A stretch of 64,000 bases of DNA, taken from Streptomyces sp. 1331.2. Its GTDB lineage: Bacteria; Actinomycetota; Actinomycetes; Streptomycetales; Streptomycetaceae. Positions 22,893-30,920 of the stretch are shown here, in pieces. Location of the stretch: positions 5,821,001 to 5,885,000 of the forward strand of contig NZ_OBMJ01000001.1 in NCBI RefSeq assembly GCF_900199205.1, in the 5' to 3' direction. How positions within the stretch are numbered: the stretch's first letter is position 1; each line of letters opens with the position of its first letter. The translations under genes were made by a program, and so were the position numbers. The notes under the pieces were generated by a model that saw only the letters and a program-made list of their open reading frames with translations, had not been told where the DNA came from and did no database searches.

Positions 22893-23221
22893 GCGAACTC
22901 TTCTCTCTGTCGTCCCGCAAACTACCTGCTCACTGGCCGGGGTGTCACCAGTGTGATCAGCTGCCCGTAAGCCGGTTGTCCCCTGCGTCGCGGGCTGGGA
23001 TCCTCCCCAAGTGACCAGCATGAGCACGGAACTTCGTTCCGAGGCCGGATGGGACGGCCCTGCTTCTGGTGCTCGGACGGGCTGATCGTTCGAGATCCCG
23101 GCATCCGAGGGATGGTGAGCGTGATCGCCGAGCTGCTCGGGCAGCGCGGACGCGCCCGGCGGCGTCCGAGAGTTGACGGCGTGCGGCGAGAGGCGGGGCG
23201 GCGGTTGATGGCGCCGGCTGT
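22893..23221. other. Gap without a supported gene
   Basis: 329 bases between the SUKH gene start and the stop of the TetR gene. A short plus-strand frame (MVSVIAELLGQRGRARRR, from about 23112 to the stop at 23222) has a start codon but no supporting features. The segment near 22960-23100 is moderately AT-rich and should hold the SUKH promoter. Nothing else is recognisable. Confidence 0.4.
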
Positions 23222-23884
23222 CTAGTCGGCTGCGTGCCCTGTGAGCAGTGAGTCGGCGAGCCGTTCTGCCGTGGTGGTGTCCAGGGGGCCGTGTCCGAGG
23301 AGGAAGCGGTACCAGAACACTCCGTAGACCTGGTCGACGATGAGGTCGAGGTCGGCGTCGTCGGGCAGTTCGCCGCGTTCGCGGCCGCGGGAGAGCAGGT
23401 CGTGCAGGGCGGTGCGGCGGGTGGCGGTGAAGGTCCGCATGAGGTCGGCGAGGTGGGGGTCGCGGGCGGCTTCGCGGGCGAGGGTGCGCAGCGCGGAGGC
23501 GGTGGTGCTGCGTTGGGCGGCATCGAAGGTGGTGGCGACGAAGGCGCGCAGGTCGGTGCGGAGGGTGCCGGTGTCGGGGCCGGGGACGTCCTGGTCGGCG
23601 CGGGCGGTGAGGGCGTCGAGCAGGACGGCGCCCTTGGAGGGCCACCACCGGTAGACGGTCTGCTTGCCGACCCCGGCGGCCCGGGCGATGGCGTCGATGG
23701 TGACGGGGGTGCCGTCGGAGTGGGCGAGCAGCTGCAGGGCGGCGTCGAGGATCGCGCGGTGGGCGGCCTCGTTGCGGCGGCGGCCGGTGTGCGGGCGTGC
23801 GGGCGGAGTCTGTTCGGTCGACGCCTCTGACGCCTCTGGCGCCTCCGGGGCCTCTGGCGCCTCCGGTCGGGTGGTCTCCTTCAT
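23222..23884 (-). CDS. TetR family transcriptional regulator
   Basis: 220 residues from ATG 23884, with AGGAAG upstream; ATG 23904 or so is an alternative. The first 40 residues are a low-complexity PEAPEAPEAPEASEAS stretch produced by GGCGCCTC repeats. The HTH follows (AILDAALQLLAHSDGTPVTI, DAIARAAGVGKQTVYRWWPS with KGAVLLDAL), then a TetR_C-type ligand domain ending GVFWYRFLLGHGPLD. It is divergent from an SDR gene across a shared inverted repeat at 23923-23935 and most likely represses both. Ligand unknown. Confidence 0.9.
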   Translation of the reverse strand: MKETTRPEAPEAPEAPEASEASTEQTPPARPHTGRRRNEAAHRAILDAALQLLAHSDGTPVTIDAIARAAGVGKQTVYRWWPSKGAVLLDALTARADQDVPGPDTGTLRTDLRAFVATTFDAAQRSTTASALRTLAREAARDPHLADLMRTFTATRRTALHDLLSRGRERGELPDDADLDLIVDQVYGVFWYRFLLGHGPLDTTTAERLADSLLTGHAAD

Positions 23885-23917
23885 CGTGATCGCGCTTCCT
23901 CTCCTCATGCCTCCGCT

Positions 23918-23973
23918 TGACAAGACTAGCAGTCTCGACAAGCATCATTGACGGAACCAGCGGTCTCGACAAG
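23918..23973. promoter_or_regulatory. TetR operator region with repeated GTCTCGACAAG
   Basis: AGACTAGCAGTCT (23923-23935) is an inverted repeat with a 3-base centre, overlapping TTGACA (23918-23923), a consensus -35 for the SDR gene. The sequence GTCTCGACAAG occurs at 23932-23942 and again at 23963-23973, giving a second half-site nearer the SDR start. This fits a TetR repressor controlling the divergent pair. Confidence 0.6.
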
Positions 23974-23991
23974 TCGAAAGGCCCCACCACC

Positions 23992-24735
23992 ATGAGCACT
24001 GCGTCAAACCTCTTCGCCGGACAGCGCGTCGTCGTGATGGGCGGCAGCTCGGGCATCGGCGAGGCCGCCGCGTCCGCCTTCGCCGGGGACGGCGCCGAGG
24101 TCGTGGTCACCGGCCGTGACCGCGAGCGGCTGGACGCCGCCGTCGCCCGGATCGGCGGCAGGGCCACCGGCCGGCAGCTGGACGCGGCCGACCCCGCCGC
24201 GCTCGCCGCCTTCTTCGCCGGGGAGGGAACCGTCGACCACCTGGTCGTCGCGGTCAGCGGGGCGGCCGGCAGCGGCCCGTTCGCGCAGCTCGACCTGGCC
24301 GAGCTCGCCACCGGCTTCGACGCCAAGTTCTGGCCGCAGGTCCGGGTCCTGAAGGCGGCCCTGCCGCACCTGCGCGCGGACGGTTCGGTCACGCTGATCA
24401 CCGCCGCCTCCGCCCGCGCCGCCATCCCCGGCACCGCCGGGCTGGCCGCCATCAACGGTGCGCTGGAGGCGATGGTCCCGCCGTTGGCCGTCGAGCTCGC
24501 CCCGCTGCGGGTCAACGCCGTCTCGCCCGGCGTCATCGACACCCCGTGGTGGGACCGCGTTCCGGCCGAGCAGCGCAGCGCGCTCTTCGAGGGCCTTGCC
24601 GCGACCACCCCGGTGGGCCGGGTCGGCCGTGCCGAGGACGTCGCCCGGGCGATCCACATGCTCGCGGCGAACACCTTCGTCACCGGCGTGGTGCTCGACT
24701 GCACGGGCGGGGCCAACCTGCCCACCGGCCGCTGA
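23992..24735 (+). CDS. SDR-type protein lacking the Tyr-x-x-x-Lys pair
   Basis: 247 residues from ATG 23992. The Rossmann fold is clear: VVVMGGSSGIGEAAASAFAG (TGxxxGxG type), D in RQLDAADPAALA, and the VNAVSPGVIDTPWW segment after beta-6. At the catalytic position, where SDRs have SxYxxxK, the sequence is PGTAGLAAINGALEAM: Tyr is replaced by Leu and Lys by Asn. It may still bind NAD(P), but classical reduction or dehydrogenation would need another proton relay. It is divergent from the TetR gene and followed by a strong terminator. Confidence 0.85.
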   Translation: MSTASNLFAGQRVVVMGGSSGIGEAAASAFAGDGAEVVVTGRDRERLDAAVARIGGRATGRQLDAADPAALAAFFAGEGTVDHLVVAVSGAAGSGPFAQLDLAELATGFDAKFWPQVRVLKAALPHLRADGSVTLITAASARAAIPGTAGLAAINGALEAMVPPLAVELAPLRVNAVSPGVIDTPWWDRVPAEQRSALFEGLAATTPVGRVGRAEDVARAIHMLAANTFVTGVVLDCTGGANLPTGR

Positions 24736-24744
24736 GCACGCCGT

Positions 24745-24780
24745 ACGGCCCGGCCCGGGATCGCCTCCGGGCCGGGCCGT
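24745..24780 (+). terminator. Terminator hairpin after the SDR gene
   Basis: Perfect 14-bp stem ACGGCCCGGCCCGG / CCGGGCCGGGCCGT with an 8-base loop, starting 10 bases after the SDR stop. It can also act for the convergent gene ending at 24821. Confidence 0.8.
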
Positions 24781-24820
24781 CGTCACCTGCCGTTGCCGTG
24801 CCTGCGGTTCGACCGGCCGG

Positions 24821-26296
24821 TCACCACTCCGCCAGCCGGTAGTCCTTGAAGAGCACCCCCGCCATCGGGTGCCCCGCCTCACCCCGGACGATCGGGTCGT
24901 ACACCCGGGCGGCGCCGTCCACGATGTCCAGCGGGGTGCGGAAGCCGCGGGCGGCGATCCGGGCCTTCTGGGGTGCCGGGTTCTCGTCGGTGATCCAGCC
25001 GGTGTCGACGGCGCACATGTGCACGCCGCGGGTGGCGAGTTCGGCGGCGCTGGTGCGGGTGAGCATGTTGAGCGCGGCCTTGGCCATGTTGGTGTGCGGG
25101 TGCCGGGCGGTCTTGTTGCGGACGGCGAACCGGCCTTCCACGGCGGTGACGTTGACGATGTAGCGCGCCGGGTGCGGGGAGGCCAGCAGCAGGGGCAGCA
25201 GCCGGTCGCAGAGCAGTGCCGGGGCCAGGGCGTTGACCAGCTGGGTCTCCAGGAGCTCCGCCGGATCGAGTGAACCGAGCGTGGCGGACCAGGAGTTGGC
25301 GGGTGCGAGGTCGGGCAGCAGTCCGGCCTCGTCCGTCAGGTCGAGCAGCGACCCGACCGCGGGCGGTGTTCCGGTCCCGAGCAACGAGGCTGCCACGGCG
25401 GTCAGTTGGCCGCTCGCGCCGAGCGGCCGGAAGCCGGGAGCGTGGGTGATGGCCCGCCGGTCGGCCGCGGGCAGGGCGGTGGACTCGCCGGCGGCCAGCA
25501 GGGCGTACGACTCGGGCGGGCGGCGCAGCGTCTGGGCCGCGTTGTTGACGAGGATGTCGAGCGGACGCCCTTCGGCGCGCAACTGGTCGGTGAGGTCGAT
25601 GACTTGGCGCGGGTCGCGGAGGTCGATGGCGACGACGGTGAGCCGGTCCCACCAGTGCTCGCTGCCCTCGGCGGCGCGGAAGCGGCGCACGGTGTCCTGC
25701 GGGAAGCGGCTGGTGACGATCAGCTCGGCGCCGTCGCGCAGCATCATCAGGGCCAGTTGGAAGCCGATCTTGACCCGTCCGCCGGTGAGCAGCGCGCGGC
25801 GCCCGCGCAGGTCGGTGGTGAGGGCCCGGCGGGCGCTGTTGTCGGCGGCGCAGTCCGGGCAGAGCAGGTGGTAGAAGCCGTCGACCTGGCGGTAGGACTG
25901 CTTGCAGACGTAGCACTTGCGCGGTATCGCGAGCTCGCCGACGGGCCCGCCGGTCGGCGCCGAGGCCGGGGCTGGGGCCGAGGCCGGGGACGGGGTCAGC
26001 GGGGCGTCCTCGCGGCGCTGTCGGCTGCCGGTCGCCGTCGTGGCGAGCAGTTCGGCGTCGGCGTCCCGCAGGGCCTGCCGGGCCTCCTTGCGGCGGCGTT
26101 TGCGGCTCTCCATCACGAAGGAGCTGAGCTGCCGCTCGGCGTGCTGCCGGGTGCGGTCGTCCGCGGGGAGCGCCCGCAGCCGGCCGAGGGTACGGCTGAA
26201 CGCGGCGAGTTCCTCGGGGGTGACACCGGCCGCGCCGGCGGCGTCTCCGGTCGGAAGGCTCGTGCTGAGCTGGTTGTGGTCGTCCCGGACCGTCAT
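24821..26296 (-). CDS. SDR oxidoreductase with N-terminal extension and zinc ribbon
   Basis: 491 residues from ATG 26296. Residues about 1-125 are a helical, charged and then Ala/Pro-rich extension; then comes a four-Cys zinc-ribbon-like motif, CYVCKQSY followed by HLLCPDCAADNSARR. The SDR domain follows with RRALLTGGRVKIGFQLALML, the NNAAQ loop (DILVNNAAQTLRRPP) and ALNMLTRTSAAELATRGVHM. At the active site the Lys is kept in NMAKAALNML, but the Tyr four residues before is Thr. Fusion of a zinc ribbon to an SDR is uncommon. It is convergent with the SDR at 23992. Substrate unknown. Confidence 0.82.
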   Translation of the reverse strand: MTVRDDHNQLSTSLPTGDAAGAAGVTPEELAAFSRTLGRLRALPADDRTRQHAERQLSSFVMESRKRRRKEARQALRDADAELLATTATGSRQRREDAPLTPSPASAPAPASAPTGGPVGELAIPRKCYVCKQSYRQVDGFYHLLCPDCAADNSARRALTTDLRGRRALLTGGRVKIGFQLALMMLRDGAELIVTSRFPQDTVRRFRAAEGSEHWWDRLTVVAIDLRDPRQVIDLTDQLRAEGRPLDILVNNAAQTLRRPPESYALLAAGESTALPAADRRAITHAPGFRPLGASGQLTAVAASLLGTGTPPAVGSLLDLTDEAGLLPDLAPANSWSATLGSLDPAELLETQLVNALAPALLCDRLLPLLLASPHPARYIVNVTAVEGRFAVRNKTARHPHTNMAKAALNMLTRTSAAELATRGVHMCAVDTGWITDENPAPQKARIAARGFRTPLDIVDGAARVYDPIVRGEAGHPMAGVLFKDYRLAEW

Positions 26297-26417
26297 GTCC
26301 GCCCCTTCGTGCTGTACAGATGGGACGGACAGTAGCCGACGGCCCGGGATGATGTTATGCCAATTTCTCCGGGTATGACCTGCACCGGTACGGCGGCCCA
26401 GGCCGCCTGCGTACGGC

Positions 26418-27983
26418 TCAGCCCGCGTACTGGGCGAAGAGCTTCGCGAACTCGTAGGGCTGCTGCGGGATGTTGGTGCACTTGGAGAGCGAGCCGCCGG
26501 TGCAGGCGTTGGCGTCGCGGGTGGCGTCCCAGAAGGCGAGCAGGCCGAGGTGGTTCTGCCGGGCGAAGGTCACCAACTGCTGGGCCGCGGCCTGGTTGTA
26601 GATCTGGTGGTCGTCGTTCTCGCCGATCATCGGGGTGACGCCGACCATGGCCCACAACTGGGCGTCGGTCTTCGCCGGGTAGAGCGCCTTGAGCTGGCCG
26701 AACAGCGACTGGGCCGCCTGGACGGCGGCGTTGCCGTAGTCGGTCCCGCTGCGGTAGTAGTCCATCGCCATGACGTTGACCACGTCGGTGGTGACCCCGG
26801 CATCGCGGGCGGACTTGACGATGGCCACGCCCTCGGCGGTCAGGCCCTCGGGCAGCACGGGCAGGGTGAAGGAGACCTTGAGGCCGGGGTGGGCCTGCTG
26901 CAGCTTGGCGAGCGCGGCGGAGCGGCGGTCGTTGGCGGCGGTGTCGGCGATGGCCGCGCCCTCGATGTCGAAGTCGACGTAGCGCAGGTTGTAGGCCTTC
27001 ACCACGGCGTCGTACTCGGCGAACAGCGAGTCCACCGAGGTGCAGGCGGCGGCGAGTTCGGTGCCGCTGGCGCCGCCGAAGGAGACCTTGACGTCGCCGC
27101 CGGCCGCGCGCAGCGCGTCGACCTGGTCCCTGGCCCAACCGGTGCGCGGATCATAGGCGTTGAACCAGCTGGCCTTGCAGCCGACGCCGGTGACGAAGCC
27201 CATGGTGTAGCCCTTGAGGTTGCCGGCCCTGGCCATGTCGGGCATGGACGGGGTGGGCCAGGCGCCCATGTCGATGTACGGGGCGACCGGGAGCGCGACA
27301 CCGGGCGGCGGGGTGCTCGGCCCGCCGGTGGGCGTGCTCGTGGGCGTACCGGTGGGGGTTCCGGTCGGGGTGCCGCTGGGCGTGCCCGAAGTCGGCGGTG
27401 TGGTGGTCGGGTTGCCGCCGCCGGGGCCGGTCAGGGTGATGTCGTCGGCGAGGTAGCCGCCCTGCCCGTACCAGCCGTGCACGTACACGGTGACGCTCGT
27501 GGTGGCCGGGCCGGTGGTGAAACTGGTGGACAGCTGCTGCCAGTTGGCGCCGCCGGGCGTCCAGGTGGCCGGGTCGGTGACGCCGCTACCGGTGGCGCCG
27601 AGGTAGACGTACTGGCCCTGCACCCAGGCGCTGAGGCTGTACGTGGTGTTGGGCTGGACGGCGACGCTCTGGCCGCACTGCGCGGTGTCGCTCGTGCTCA
27701 CTGCCCCCTTCAGCGCGTACGTCCCGCTGTGCGCACCGGAGTTGACGACGCTGCCGGTGCCGGCGGAACAGCTCCAGGGGCTGACTGCACCGCTCTCCAG
27801 GCCGCCGTTGGCGAGCAGGTTGCCGTCGGCGGCACCGGCGTTCCCGGCGAGGGCGGCCAGGCCGCCGGCAGCCAGTGCGGTGGCGGCGGCGAGGCTCAGC
27901 AGGGTGGTCCGGCCGGAGGGGCGGGCGGCGGGGCGGCCGGTGGGGCAGCGGTGTGTGGGGGCAGGCTGGTACGCGCTGGGCAT
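26418..27983 (-). CDS. Secreted chitinase, GH18, with carbohydrate-binding domain
   Basis: 521 residues from ATG 27983, 7 bases after GAGAGG. A long signal peptide with Arg-rich n-region ends near AGNAGAADG (about residue 52). Residues 55-185 are a jelly-roll CBM (NLLANGGLESGAVSPWSCSA). A Thr/Pro/Gly linker of repeated GTPTGTPT follows (about 190-228). The GH18 catalytic domain runs 232-521, with FGGASGTEL and the active-site YVDFDIEG (Glu341 as acid). It hydrolyses chitin outside the cell. A DasR-type operator lies in its promoter, so it should be induced by N-acetylglucosamine metabolism. Confidence 0.93.
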   Translation of the reverse strand: MPSAYQPAPTHRCPTGRPAARPSGRTTLLSLAAATALAAGGLAALAGNAGAADGNLLANGGLESGAVSPWSCSAGTGSVVNSGAHSGTYALKGAVSTSDTAQCGQSVAVQPNTTYSLSAWVQGQYVYLGATGSGVTDPATWTPGGANWQQLSTSFTTGPATTSVTVYVHGWYGQGGYLADDITLTGPGGGNPTTTPPTSGTPSGTPTGTPTGTPTSTPTGGPSTPPPGVALPVAPYIDMGAWPTPSMPDMARAGNLKGYTMGFVTGVGCKASWFNAYDPRTGWARDQVDALRAAGGDVKVSFGGASGTELAAACTSVDSLFAEYDAVVKAYNLRYVDFDIEGAAIADTAANDRRSAALAKLQQAHPGLKVSFTLPVLPEGLTAEGVAIVKSARDAGVTTDVVNVMAMDYYRSGTDYGNAAVQAAQSLFGQLKALYPAKTDAQLWAMVGVTPMIGENDDHQIYNQAAAQQLVTFARQNHLGLLAFWDATRDANACTGGSLSKCTNIPQQPYEFAKLFAQYAG

Positions 27984-28091
27984 GGGGGTGCCTCTCGGGA
28001 CGTGGTGGCCGCCCGCGCCGCGAGGGGGGAGACGCGGGGCGGGCGGCAGCGTGGGGGTGGTCCGGTGCGGGGAGCGCGTTTGCTGAGCATC

Positions 28092-28121
28092 AAACTGGAC
28101 TAGACCAGCTGTGCACGTCAA
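28092..28121 (-). promoter_or_regulatory. DasR-responsive element (dre) in the chitinase promoter
   Basis: ACTGGACTAGACCAGC at 28094-28109 matches the dre consensus (ACTGGTCTAGACCAGT) at 14 of 16 positions. It sits directly downstream of a TTGACG -35 (28121-28116 on the minus strand), within the spacer and -10 region, about 110 bases before the chitinase start. Binding of the GntR-type regulator DasR here would block transcription until glucosamine-6-phosphate accumulates. Confidence 0.82.
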
Positions 28122-28173
28122 GCACTTCCCGGCACCGGGCACCGCACCGGAGGCAGGTTTTAGGAAGGGTTAA

Positions 28174-28210
28174 GGCTCCGGGTCCCGGGGTCGGGACGCC
28201 CCGTGGAGCC
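28174..28210 (-). terminator. Terminator hairpin after the choice-of-anchor gene
   Basis: GGCTCC (28174-28179) pairs with GGAGCC (28205-28210), with an inner CGGGG/CCCCG stem. It begins 2 bases after the stop at 28213 and is followed, in the reading direction, by CTTAACCCTTCC. Confidence 0.5.
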
Positions 28211-28212
28211 GG

Positions 28213-28809
28213 TCAGCCGCAGCACGGCTTGCAGGCCGTGACCTGCACGTTGTCGATCACCGGCCCGTACGCCCCCGCCACGGTGCTGACGAAGCCCAGC
28301 GTGGTGGAGGAGTTCTGTGCGACGAAGGTGAACTGCCGTCCCACGTAGCCCATCGCGGCCATGGTCTTGCCGGTGACGTCGAAGGTGAAGTCCTGGAAGG
28401 ACTGGCCGTCGATCGTCACCCGGCCGGTCCGCAGGGCGGGCCCGCCCCCGGGGTTGCCGGCCAGCGCGTACGTCACCGAGTAGGTGGTGCCGGGCACGGT
28501 GGTGAAGGCCTGGCTGACGGTGCCGCTGTTGCCGCCGTTCAGGTCGAGCGACTGGTCGCCCTCGGCGGCCTGCCAGAAGCCCGCGCCGATCAGGTCGACG
28601 CTGCCGCTGACGACCTTCCACGGGCCGATCACCTGACCGGCGTTGAACTCGGTGAAAGCGTTCGCCGGGGCCTTGGGCGTCTCGAAGCTGCCGTCGTCGA
28701 AGCGGCTGAGCGCACGGTGACCGCCGGCGGCCTGGGCCGGGACGGCGAGCGCGGTGGTGGCGGCCGCGATCAGGGCGACGACGGCGACGCGGGTGCGCGA
28801 GAGCTGCAT
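28213..28809 (-). CDS. Secreted choice-of-anchor C family protein
   Basis: 198 residues from ATG 28809, preceded by GAGAGGAA. A Sec signal peptide (MQLSRTRVAVVALIAAATTA, cleavage near AQAAGG) leads into a beta-sandwich of the choice-of-anchor C/DUF642-like kind: FDDGSFETPKAP, GPWKVVSGSVDLIG, the WQAAEGDQSLDLNGG motif and GTVSQAFTTVPGTTYSVTYA. The very C-terminus CKPCCG has three Cys that may form disulfides. Such domains bind or coat cell-wall polysaccharide. The adjacent chitinase also has a jelly-roll domain, but the two genes are separated by a hairpin and are probably transcribed separately. Confidence 0.87.
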   Translation of the reverse strand: MQLSRTRVAVVALIAAATTALAVPAQAAGGHRALSRFDDGSFETPKAPANAFTEFNAGQVIGPWKVVSGSVDLIGAGFWQAAEGDQSLDLNGGNSGTVSQAFTTVPGTTYSVTYALAGNPGGGPALRTGRVTIDGQSFQDFTFDVTGKTMAAMGYVGRQFTFVAQNSSTTLGFVSTVAGAYGPVIDNVQVTACKPCCG

Positions 28810-29154
28810 GGGTGGGTTCCTCTCCGAGGGAATGTGCACGAGGGCCGTGCGGACTGCGTGGTGACCGGTCGATGAGCGACCGTCGAGCGGTCGTCGAGCA
28901 GTCGCCGAGCAGTCGTTGATCGGCCGTGCACAGAGCGTCGATCGTCCCGGCGGCCCCTGCCAAGACCGGGCGGGCGGCGCCCGGTGGTGCGAAAGGCTCG
29001 CAAGCGGGCTCTCTCGCGCCGGTTTGACGGAGGGCAACCTGTGATGACCCGGTGAAAGGTCCGCGAACGAACGTCGAAGGGTCGACGGCCGCATCATCGG
29101 CCCCGGTGGTGAAATCGGAAGCGCGCGCCCCGAATGCGCCCATACGGTGGGCCG
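28810..29154. other. Intergenic region with 11-bp tandem repeats
   Basis: 345 bases between divergent genes. At 28869-28923 units such as GTCGTCGAGCA, GTCGCCGAGCA and GTCGTTGATCG follow each other. The rest should contain the promoters of the choice-of-anchor gene (leftward) and the SGNH gene (rightward), but I found no convincing boxes. Confidence 0.5.
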
Positions 29155-29778
29155 ATGACCGTACAAGTCAGCTTCGATGGTCCCCGGATCTGCTTCCTCG
29201 GGGACTCCTTCATCCAGGGCCTCGGCGACCCGGAGTTCCGCGGCTGGGTCGGCCGGGTGCTGCAGGCCGCCGTGCCCGACGCCACCGCCTTCAACCTCGG
29301 CGTCCGGCGCAACACCTCGACGCAGGTGCTGCACCGCTGCTGGCCCGAGGTCGAGGCGCGGACGGCGCCCGGCGCGGACAACCGGCTGGTGGTCTCATTC
29401 GGCGCCAACGACGCGGTGGAGGAGGCCGGTTCGCCGCGCGTCGCGCACCGCGAGACCGTGGCCAACCTCGCCGCCCTGCTCGACGGCGCCCGCCGGCGCG
29501 GCCTCGGGGTGCTGGTGGTCGGCCCGCCGCCGGTGCTCGCCGGGGGAGCGGCGCACCTGGCACGGCTGCGCCGCCTCACCCCCGAACTGGCCCGGGTCTG
29601 CGCCGAGTTCGAGGTCCCGTTCGTCGACGTCACCGAGGCGCTGGCGGCTGACCCGGCCTGGGTGGCGGAGGCCGGGGCGGGCGACGGCGCGCACCCGGGC
29701 GCCGGCGGGTACGGACGGCTGGCGCAGCTGGTCCTGGACGGCGGCTTCCGGGCGTGGATCCGAACGGACTTGACCTAG
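29155..29778 (+). CDS. SGNH/GDSL hydrolase
   Basis: 207 residues from ATG 29155. The four blocks are visible: ICFLGDSFIQGLGD (catalytic Ser in GDSF), the conserved Gly in FNLGVRRNTS, GAND in VVSFGANDAV, and DGAHPGAGGY carrying the catalytic Asp and His. No signal peptide is present, so it is probably an intracellular esterase or acyl hydrolase. Such TAP-type proteins (lysophospholipase L1-like) act on acyl chains of small substrates. It precedes the aldo/keto reductase by 150 bases. Confidence 0.88.
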   Translation: MTVQVSFDGPRICFLGDSFIQGLGDPEFRGWVGRVLQAAVPDATAFNLGVRRNTSTQVLHRCWPEVEARTAPGADNRLVVSFGANDAVEEAGSPRVAHRETVANLAALLDGARRRGLGVLVVGPPPVLAGGAAHLARLRRLTPELARVCAEFEVPFVDVTEALAADPAWVAEAGAGDGAHPGAGGYGRLAQLVLDGGFRAWIRTDLT

Positions 29779-29825
29779 AGCACACTCCAAGGTGAAAGCT
29801 GAAGGCGTTGATCACGCGGCGCCGC

Positions 29826-29896
29826 ACACAGCACCGCGGACCGCACCGCACGCAACACCGCACGCAGAATCGCACGCAACACCGCATGCAGCACCG
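29826..29896. repeat. Tandem repeat of ACCGCACGCA-type 10-mers
   Basis: About seven imperfect decamers (CACCGCACGC, AACACCGCAC, GCAGAATCGC and so on) lie between the SGNH stop and the aldo/keto reductase start, within the latter's 5' leader. One plus-strand frame through it gives repeated Thr-Gln-His-Arg, an artefact of the repeat. Confidence 0.6.
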
Positions 29897-29930
29897 TAAG
29901 AACCTCGGAAACCACGATGGGAGCACCGTC

Positions 29931-30884
29931 ATGCGCAAGGCCACGTTCGGTACCAACGGTCCGGAGATCGGCGTCCTCGGCCTCGGCTGCATGGGCATGA
30001 CCTGGGCCTACGACGTGCAGAACCGGGACGACGAGAACTCCGTCCGGGTGATCCGGCAGGCGCTGGACCTCGGCGTCTCCCTGATCGACACCGCCGACAT
30101 GTACGGCCCGTACACCAACGAGGAGGTGGTCGGCGCCGCCCTGGCCGGCCCGTACCGGGAGCGCGCCTTCCTGGCCACCAAGGTGGGCATCGTCCCGGGC
30201 GGCCAGGGCCAGCAGGAGCGCAACGGCCGCCCCGAGCACGTGCGCCGCTCGATCGACGAGAGCCTGCGCCGCCTGGGCACCGACCACGTCGACCTCTACC
30301 AGCTGCACCGGGTCGACCCGGAGGTGCCGATCGAGGAGACCTGGGGCGCGTTCGCCGAACTCGTCGCGGCGGGCAAGGTCCGCAACATCGGCCTCTCCGA
30401 GGTGACCGTCGAGGAGATCAAGCGGGCGCAGTCGGTGCACCCGGTGGCCTCCGTGCAGAACGAGCTGTCGCTGTGGACCCGGGACGCGCTGGACGAGGTC
30501 CTGCCGTACACCGAGGAGCAGGGCATCGCGCTGCTGCCGTTCTCGCCGCTCGGCCGGGGCTTCCTGACCGGCAGCATCTCCTCCTTCGACGAGCTGCCCG
30601 CCGACGACTTCCGCCGCCGGCTGCCGCGCTTCCAGCAGGACGCGCTCAAGGCGAACCTGGCGCTGGTCGGGAAGGTCCGGGAGGTCGCCGAGCGGATCGG
30701 CGCCACGCCCGCGCAGGTGGCGCTGGCCTGGGTGCTGGCGCAGGGCCGGTACGTCTTCCCGATTCCGGGCACCAGGACGCCGCGCTACCTGGAGGACAAC
30801 GTGGGCGCGGCCGGGGTCGTGCTCTCGGCGGCCGATCTCGCCGAGCTGGACGCGCTGCCGGCACCGACGGGTGGTCGGTACTAG
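29931..30884 (+). CDS. Aldo/keto reductase
   Basis: 317 residues from ATG 29931, 7 bases after GGGAG. The AKR TIM barrel is evident: GVLGLGCMGMTWAY, DTADMYGPYTNEEVVG with catalytic Asp and Tyr, the Lys of FLATKVG and the His of VDLYQLHRVD complete the tetrad. The cofactor end reads FPIPGTRTPRYLEDNVGA, binding NADPH. It belongs to the YajO/Tas-like branch that reduces aldehydes or ketones. The frame remains open upstream through the repeat region, but the ribosome site favours the chosen start. Confidence 0.92.
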   Translation: MRKATFGTNGPEIGVLGLGCMGMTWAYDVQNRDDENSVRVIRQALDLGVSLIDTADMYGPYTNEEVVGAALAGPYRERAFLATKVGIVPGGQGQQERNGRPEHVRRSIDESLRRLGTDHVDLYQLHRVDPEVPIEETWGAFAELVAAGKVRNIGLSEVTVEEIKRAQSVHPVASVQNELSLWTRDALDEVLPYTEEQGIALLPFSPLGRGFLTGSISSFDELPADDFRRRLPRFQQDALKANLALVGKVREVAERIGATPAQVALAWVLAQGRYVFPIPGTRTPRYLEDNVGAAGVVLSAADLAELDALPAPTGGRY

Positions 30885-30920
30885 GCGGGTGGTCGGTACC
30901 AAGCGTGCGAGCGGGCGGTA

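Noticed and set aside
23112..23224. Short frame MVSVIAELLGQRGRARRR
   Set aside because: Has a start codon but no domain, no clear ribosome site and no conservation that I can judge.
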